Source of the DNA: Candidatus Falkowiibacteriota bacterium
Lineage (GTDB): Archaea > Iainarchaeota > Iainarchaeia > Iainarchaeales > GCA-2688035
Length of the DNA: 17,411 bases
Direction: 5' to 3'
NCBI GenBank assembly: GCA_017610485.1
Contig: JAFCBY010000008.1
Span: 1 to 17,411, forward strand
The position numbers and the translations under genes are program-made. The notes under the pieces are model-generated. The model ran no database searches and had not been told where the DNA came from. It was given only the letters and a program-made list of their open reading frames with translations. Below are positions 13,343 to 17,411 of the stretch, in pieces (position 1 is the first letter of the stretch; the number at the start of each line of letters is the position of its first letter).

Positions 13343-13960
13343 GTGCCAAAAATAGTTTTGGGCGTTCTTGCAAGTACTATGGGAACGGACTTGCAGGCTG
13401 TGATTGACGCAATTGAGGCAAAGCAGCTTGATGCCGAAATTGCCTGCGTTGTATCAAACAGGGTTGACTGTTTTGCTCTTGAGAGGGCAAAAAAACACGG
13501 AATTGAAGCGATTTTTTTAAACCCGAAGGATTTTGGGGCAGGAGAAGAGTTTGATGGAAAACTCGTGCAGTTGCTCAATGCCAGGGGGGTTGAGCTCGTT
13601 CTCCTGATTGGCTACAACAAATTTTTGGGAAAGCCCTTTCTGGACGCCTTCAAGAACAGGGCGATGAACATTCACCCAAGCCTTTTGCCTGCCTTCAAGG
13701 GCTGGTATAGGGATGTTTACAAGCAGGTTCTTGACTCAGGGGCAAAGGTTTCGGGCTGCAGCCTGTTCTTTGTGACGCCAGAGCCAGATTCAGGGCCAAT
13801 AATTGCCCAAAGGGCTTGTAAAATTCTGGAGGGCGAAAGCCTTGAATCTTTGAAGGAAAAGGTGCAGGCGGCAGAGAAGAAAACCCTTTTGCTCGGAATA
13901 GGGCTTTTCAAGGCGGGAAAGCTCAAAGTTGAGGGAAACAAGGTCAGGGTGCTTGACTAA
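13343..13960 (+). CDS. purN: Phosphoribosylglycinamide formyltransferase, folate-dependent
   Basis: PurN transfers the formyl group of 10-formyl-THF to GAR, the third step of purine synthesis. The 205-residue protein has the catalytic triad in place: Asn109 and His111 in MNIHPSLLPAFKG (108-120), and Asp149 in PEPDSGPIIAQ (146-156). The N-terminal phosphate loop is LASTMGTDLQAV (9-20) where most PurN proteins have SGxGSNLQAI; the Asn that contacts GAR phosphate is Asp here, so phosphate binding may differ. The start is GTG at 13343, preceded by GGGGG at proper spacing. It follows the glutaredoxin-like gene divergently and is followed, after 69 nt with a new promoter, by purT, which catalyses the same reaction from formate. 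A different formyltransferase specificity within the family is possible but less likely given the location. Confidence 0.92.
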   Translation: MPKIVLGVLASTMGTDLQAVIDAIEAKQLDAEIACVVSNRVDCFALERAKKHGIEAIFLNPKDFGAGEEFDGKLVQLLNARGVELVLLIGYNKFLGKPFLDAFKNRAMNIHPSLLPAFKGWYRDVYKQVLDSGAKVSGCSLFFVTPEPDSGPIIAQRACKILEGESLESLKEKVQAAEKKTLLLGIGLFKAGKLKVEGNKVRVLD

Positions 13961-13982
13961 AAGCTTTGGTTTTGGCGAATAA

Positions 13983-13993
13983 CCTTTTTATTC
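13983..13993 (+). promoter_or_regulatory. TATA-like box of purT-purH
   Basis: CCTTTTTATTC is centred about 42 nt before the purT ATG, predicting a leader of about 16 nt. The T-rich gap could also terminate purN transcripts. Confidence 0.45.
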
Positions 13994-14018
13994 TTTTTCA
14001 ACTTCTATTTTCAATATT

Positions 14019-14025
14019 GGGGGGG
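14019..14025 (+). promoter_or_regulatory. Ribosome binding site of purT (seven G)
   Basis: Seven G followed by TTTA precede the ATG at 14030 with only 4 nt between. It is the longest of the G tracts before start codons in the window. Confidence 0.5.
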
Positions 14026-14029
14026 TTTA

Positions 14030-15325
14030 ATGGAAAGAAAAAAGCTAGAGGAACTTACGTCACCAAATGCTTCGAATGCAGTGAAACTAATGCTTCTTGG
14101 CAGCGGAGAGCTTGGAAAGGAAATAATGATTGAGGCAAAAAGGCTTGGCTTTAGGACAATTGCTGTTGACAGGTATGAAAATGCTCCTGCCCAGCAGGTT
14201 GCAGACAAGGCCTACACCGGCCAGATGACAAATGAGGGTTTTCTAAGGTCTTTGGTGGAAAAGGAAAAGCCTGATGTAATAATCCCCGAAATCGAGGCAA
14301 TCAACCTTGACCTCTTGTTTGACCTGGAAAAAGAGGGTTTTAACATTATTCCAAATGCAAGGGCGACCCATGCTGCAATGCAGCGCGAAAGGATTCGCGA
14401 TTTGATTGCAAAGGAGGCCGGCGTAAAAACCTCCAATTACGCTTATGCAAACTCTTTGGAAGAGCTCAAGGAAGCCTGTGAAAAGATAGGGTACCCCTGT
14501 TGGGTAAAGGCATTAATGTCCAGTTCAGGGCATGGCTCTGCTTTTGTCAAGGGCCCTGGGGACATTGAGACAGCCCACAAGGAGGCAACCGAACACGGCC
14601 GCGTTAAAGGAACCAAAATGATTATTGAAGAGCACGTTGACTTCGATATTGAGGTTACGGAGCTAGCCGTAAGGCACTTTGACGAGGACGGCAAGATCGT
14701 GACGAGCTTTCCAAAGCCGGTTGGCCACTACCAGATTGACGGGGATTACCACAGCAGCTGGCAGGCCGCAGAGGTAAGCAAGACAGCCGAAAAGAAAATT
14801 TATGAGGCAGCAGGCAAGATTACTGGGGCCCTAGGCGGCCTTGGGCTGTTTGGCTGTGAACTCTTTGTCAAAGGCGACGATGTTTACGCAAATGAATGTT
14901 CGCCGAGGCCACATGATACCGGCATGGTTACATTTGTCACGCACCAGCTTGGCTTCAGCCAGGCAGGCCTGCATGTAAGGGCAATAACAGGCTTGCCTGT
15001 TCCAGCAGTGGAAGAGGACGGCTTTAGGAAGATTCCAGCGCTTACGCCTGGTGCCTCCCACGTTATCCTAAGCCCGAGCGATGGCTTCGAGGCGGCACTT
15101 GGCAATGTCTACAAGGCAACCAACGAGCTTGGCGTTTCCCTGCTTTTCTTCGGAAAGCCCGAGGCGCACCCTGGCAGAAGAATGGGTGTTGTTCTTGCAA
15201 CAGCCTCAGACGTTGAGACCGCAAAGAAGAAGGCTGAAAGGGCAGCCCATTTAATCGAAATGCGGACAAGGCAGGACGCCGTCTGGAAAAAGCAGGAAGA
15301 AAAAAACAAGCACCTTTTGCAGTGA
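14030..15325 (+). CDS. purT: Formate-dependent phosphoribosylglycinamide formyltransferase
   Basis: PurT is an ATP-grasp enzyme that makes formyl-GAR from GAR, formate and ATP, bypassing folate. The 431-residue protein matches the family along its length: LLGSGELGKE (22-31), AVDRYENAPAQQVA (45-58), IIPEIEAI (84-91), NARATHAAM (109-117), the ATP-binding glycine loop VKALMSSSGHGSAF (159-172), and ECSPRPHDTGMVT (289-301) with metal/phosphate residues. The C-terminal domain includes LFFGKPEAHPGRRMGV, also typical. It is PurT rather than PurK, judging by the EIEA and RPHDTGM signatures. The C-terminal tail is a Lys/Glu-rich helix. The ATG follows a G7 tract. purH begins 9 nt after its stop, so they form an operon that supplies both a formate-dependent early step and the last steps to IMP. 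Confidence 0.96.
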   Translation: MERKKLEELTSPNASNAVKLMLLGSGELGKEIMIEAKRLGFRTIAVDRYENAPAQQVADKAYTGQMTNEGFLRSLVEKEKPDVIIPEIEAINLDLLFDLEKEGFNIIPNARATHAAMQRERIRDLIAKEAGVKTSNYAYANSLEELKEACEKIGYPCWVKALMSSSGHGSAFVKGPGDIETAHKEATEHGRVKGTKMIIEEHVDFDIEVTELAVRHFDEDGKIVTSFPKPVGHYQIDGDYHSSWQAAEVSKTAEKKIYEAAGKITGALGGLGLFGCELFVKGDDVYANECSPRPHDTGMVTFVTHQLGFSQAGLHVRAITGLPVPAVEEDGFRKIPALTPGASHVILSPSDGFEAALGNVYKATNELGVSLLFFGKPEAHPGRRMGVVLATASDVETAKKKAERAAHLIEMRTRQDAVWKKQEEKNKHLLQ

Positions 15326-15334
15326 TTGCCCATT

Positions 15335-16885
15335 ATGAGGAAAAAAATAGCTTTGATTTCAGTCTCAGACAAGGCTGGTTTGGAAGAGCTTGCAAAGGCC
15401 TTGGACAGGCACGGCTTTGAGCTGGTTTCGACAGGCGGAACGGCAAAGGCAATCGAGGGCTTTGGGCTAAAGGTTACCCCTGTTGAAAAGATGACTGAAT
15501 TCAGGGAAATGCTGGACGGGCGCGTTAAGACACTGCATCCAAAGCTGCATGCCGGAATCCTCGCCTTGAGGGACAGCAAGAGCCATATGCAGCAGCTGAA
15601 GGAAGCAAACATAATGCTGATTGACCTGGTTGTAGTAAACCTCTACCCCTTCAGAAAAGTGGTTGAAGGAAATTCCAGCCTTGAGGAAATAATTGAGAGC
15701 ATTGACATTGGAGGCTCAACCCTTGTTAGGGCTGCTGCCAAAAACTTCCACGATGTAGCAGTAGTAGTAAAGCCAAAGCAATACCCTTTGATAATTGAAG
15801 AGCTTGAAAAAAACAGCGGAGCCATTTCCATTGAGATGAGAAGCCTGCTTGCGGCAAAGGCCTTTGAGCACAGTGCATACTATGACACCACAATAAACGA
15901 GTTCCTGCATAAAAGGTTTAATTCGGAAGAGCTCTTTCCAAGCGATTTCAGCATGAATTTTAGGAAGGCAATGGATTTGAGATACGGGGAAAACCCGCAC
16001 CAAAAGGCGGCCCTGTACAAGGAAAGCTTTGTTAGAAACCCAAGCATAGCAAACGCAACCGTTTTGAACGGAAAGCCATTGAGCTTCAACAACATAATTG
16101 ACGCCAATGCGGCAATTGCAGTCGTGCAGGAATTCAAGGAGCCCGCGGTTGGCATTATAAAGCACAACAATGCCTGCGGGGCAGCGGTTGCAGAAAATGT
16201 GGATTTGGCCTTTCAAAAAGCGCTTGACTGCGACCCAAAAAGCGCTTTTGGCTCAATAATTGCCTTGAATAGGGAATGTAGCCTTGAAACCGCGAAAAGG
16301 ATAACCTCCTTCTTCAACGAGGTGGTTATTGCCCCCTCCTTTGAAGAGTCTGCGCTGGAAGAGCTGCGCAGGAAAAAGAATCTGAGGGTTCTGCAGCTTG
16401 ACGGCATTGACAAGCCAAGCACTTCAGAAGGCTTAGACTACAAAAAAATTGAGGGCGGCCTGCTTGTCCAAACAAGGGACTCTGTCATAGAGGACGAGGT
16501 CGACTACAAGGTGGTCTCGCAAAAAAAACCTTCCTCCGAAGAAATGCGCGACCTGCTCTTTGCGTGGAAAATAGCCAAGTGCACCAAAAGCAACGCAATC
16601 GTTTTGGCAAAGGGCAGTGCCACTGTTGGCGTTGGAGCCGGCCAAATGTCCAGGGTTGACTCAACGGAATTGGCAATCAAGAAAAGCGGCGGAAAAAGCA
16701 GGGGAAGCGTCCTTGCGTCAGACGCCTTTTTCCCATTCCGCGACAATATTGACACTGCAGCCGAGGCAGGCGTAACCGCAATAATTTCGCCGGGCGGCTC
16801 TGTCAAGGACGAAAAAGTCATAAAGGCCGCGGACGAGCACGGTATTGCAATGCTCTTTACAGGCATAAGGCACTTCAGGCACTAA
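15335..16885 (+). CDS. purH: Bifunctional AICAR formyltransferase / IMP cyclohydrolase
   Basis: PurH carries out the last two steps to IMP: formylation of AICAR with 10-formyl-THF, then ring closure. The protein is full length at 516 residues. The N-terminal MGS-like cyclohydrolase domain shows ALISVSDKAGLEEL (6-19), STGGTAKAI (32-40), GRVKTLHPKLHAGIL (62-76) and SIDIGGSTLVRAAAKN (122-137). The formyltransferase domain has RYGENPHQKA (216-225), SFNNIIDANAA (250-260), the catalytic Lys276-His277 in IIKHNNACGAA, and KSNAIVLAKGSATVGVGAGQ. It ends with the family terminus TGIRHFRH. I prefer the ATG at 15335 over an in-frame TTG at 15326, which directly follows the purT stop; either gives the same domains. 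Many archaea use PurP and PurO instead, so a fused bacterial-type PurH suggests acquisition from bacteria (inference). Confidence 0.97.
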   Translation: MRKKIALISVSDKAGLEELAKALDRHGFELVSTGGTAKAIEGFGLKVTPVEKMTEFREMLDGRVKTLHPKLHAGILALRDSKSHMQQLKEANIMLIDLVVVNLYPFRKVVEGNSSLEEIIESIDIGGSTLVRAAAKNFHDVAVVVKPKQYPLIIEELEKNSGAISIEMRSLLAAKAFEHSAYYDTTINEFLHKRFNSEELFPSDFSMNFRKAMDLRYGENPHQKAALYKESFVRNPSIANATVLNGKPLSFNNIIDANAAIAVVQEFKEPAVGIIKHNNACGAAVAENVDLAFQKALDCDPKSAFGSIIALNRECSLETAKRITSFFNEVVIAPSFEESALEELRRKKNLRVLQLDGIDKPSTSEGLDYKKIEGGLLVQTRDSVIEDEVDYKVVSQKKPSSEEMRDLLFAWKIAKCTKSNAIVLAKGSATVGVGAGQMSRVDSTELAIKKSGGKSRGSVLASDAFFPFRDNIDTAAEAGVTAIISPGGSVKDEKVIKAADEHGIAMLFTGIRHFRH

Positions 16886-16887
16886 TT

Positions 16888-16897
16888 TTTATATAAC
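16888..16897 (+). promoter_or_regulatory. TATA box of the last small gene
   Basis: TTTATATAAC begins 3 nt after the purH stop and is centred about 25 nt before the ATG at 16917, predicting a leaderless mRNA. The T5 run (16886-16890) could double as a purH terminator. Confidence 0.6.
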
Positions 16898-16916
16898 CTC
16901 TGTGGACAATATTTGT

Positions 16917-17372
16917 ATGGTTTTCTTTTTTATAAGAAAAAGGTCGCGCTTCAAAAAAATGGAGATCCTCTGGGGAAAAAAGTCCTTTCCCAGCATACAG
17001 GCTAACCTTCTCCTAAAAGGTTTTGCCAAAGAGCCCGATGGCAGGCAGCTGCTTGAGACAACCAGGCGCCACGAAGATATTGTTGAGAGCATCCTTAGTT
17101 TGGAGCCCAAGGTTGGAAAAGGGCCGGCAGCTATGCTGGATGTGGAATACTCCCAATGGTTCTTTGGTCTTAGGAGGGCAAGGGAGGACCAACTTTCTAC
17201 TGAGCACAAGTTCCTTATTGAATTCAGCTACTTTGCCTTGCGTGAGATGGAAGCAGGGGGAAGGGTTCTTCCGGAAGCAATTGAAATCATTCGCGAGAGG
17301 ACAGCCCGCGTTGGAGTAGAATACCAAAAAGTCTGCGATGCAAAGACCGTTGACGAGCTCTTTCCCAAGTAA
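16917..17372 (+). CDS. Small protein of unknown function
   Basis: I do not recognise this 151-residue protein. It begins MVFFFIRKRSRFKKMEILW, a short hydrophobic stretch followed by a basic patch, too short for a clear membrane segment. The rest is charged, without Gly-rich loops, and looks largely helical (for example ANLLLKGFAKEP, LLETTRRHEDIVESIL, EAIEIIRERTARVGVEYQK). It has one Cys and no evident catalytic motif. The ATG at 16917 is supported by the TATA box centred 25 nt upstream; an in-frame GTG at 16902 lies too close to the box to be transcribed, and a later Met at residue 15 is an alternative if the basic leader is not real. It has its own promoter and so is not tied to the purine operon before it. 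Confidence 0.7.
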   Translation: MVFFFIRKRSRFKKMEILWGKKSFPSIQANLLLKGFAKEPDGRQLLETTRRHEDIVESILSLEPKVGKGPAAMLDVEYSQWFFGLRRAREDQLSTEHKFLIEFSYFALREMEAGGRVLPEAIEIIRERTARVGVEYQKVCDAKTVDELFPK

Positions 17373-17375
17373 AGA

Positions 17376-17411
17376 CTACTTTTCCCTGTCCAAAGCCTTT
17401 TGCCCAATGTC
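17376..17411 (-). CDS. Possible 3' end of a convergent gene (partial)
   Basis: On the minus strand one frame reads DIGQKALDREK followed by TAG, 3 nt from the stop of the preceding plus-strand gene. The same tail-to-tail 3-nt spacing occurs at folD and the glutaredoxin-like gene. All three minus frames are open or nearly so over this short stretch, so the call is weak and the product unknown. Confidence 0.3.
   Translation of the reverse strand, partial: DIGQKALDREK

Noticed and set aside
14030..15325. The ATP-grasp protein as a possible PurK partner for PurE
   Set aside because: The EIEA and RPHDTGM motifs and the 431-residue length match PurT, not PurK.
15109..15612. A 167-residue open frame antisense to purT-purH
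   Set aside because: It is Ser/Phe/Cys-rich, as expected for the complement of Glu/Lys/Ala-rich coding sequence, and it spans two well-identified genes.
1..17411. tRNA genes, CRISPR repeats, insertion sequences or prophage remnants
   Set aside because: All intergenic gaps are under about 80 bases and contain only promoter-like and T-rich sequence. No repeated spacer array, transposase or integrase motif was seen.

Overview
The window looks like a gene-dense archaeal chromosome segment, probably from a DPANN-type lineage (Diapherotrites or Micrarchaeota-like); the lineage is an inference. Three things point this way: a class III (archaellin/pilin-type) signal peptide with the LEYLITYGWA motif common in such genomes; archaeal TATA boxes placed about 25-35 nt before many start codons, implying leaderless or very short-leader mRNAs; and tight gene packing with 4-nt ATGA/GTGA overlaps. 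There are no rRNAs, tRNAs, CRISPR arrays, insertion sequences or prophage genes that I can see, and no gene-free stretch longer than about 80 bases.

Left part (1-5205, all minus strand): the start of a probable secreted or membrane protein cut by the window edge; a Kef-type cation/proton antiporter with a TrkA-N domain; an unrecognised Tat-signal protein translationally coupled to cysteinyl-tRNA synthetase (cysS); and a pilin-like class III signal peptide protein.

Middle and right part (5279-16885): a purine and one-carbon block. On the minus strand lies the overlapping operon purE-purC-purB. Diverging from it on the plus strand are folC, a YhhQ-type queuosine-precursor transporter, a small unknown gene, and glyA-folD. 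A minus-strand glutaredoxin-like gene follows, converging on folD and diverging from purN. Then come purN and the purT-purH pair. Together these genes supply one-carbon units (GlyA makes methylene-THF, FolD converts it to formyl-THF, FolC polyglutamylates folate) and use them in de novo purine synthesis (PurN and PurH use formyl-THF, PurT uses formate; PurE, PurC and PurB do the middle steps and the last step to AMP). purF, purD, purL/Q/S, purM and purK are not in the window. The window ends with a small unknown gene and a possible convergent partial gene.

Points that stand out: the PurE protein is an apparent tandem duplication whose second half has lost the active-site motif; two alternative GAR transformylases (PurN, PurT) sit side by side; purE and folC promoters are back to back with abutting TATA boxes; a 13-T run lies inside the end of the transporter gene; and several purine/one-carbon genes carry an unusual GGGGG tract as the ribosome binding site. 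I found no convincing new multi-gene defence or mobile system. The unexplained content is three uncharacterised proteins and the regulatory layout.
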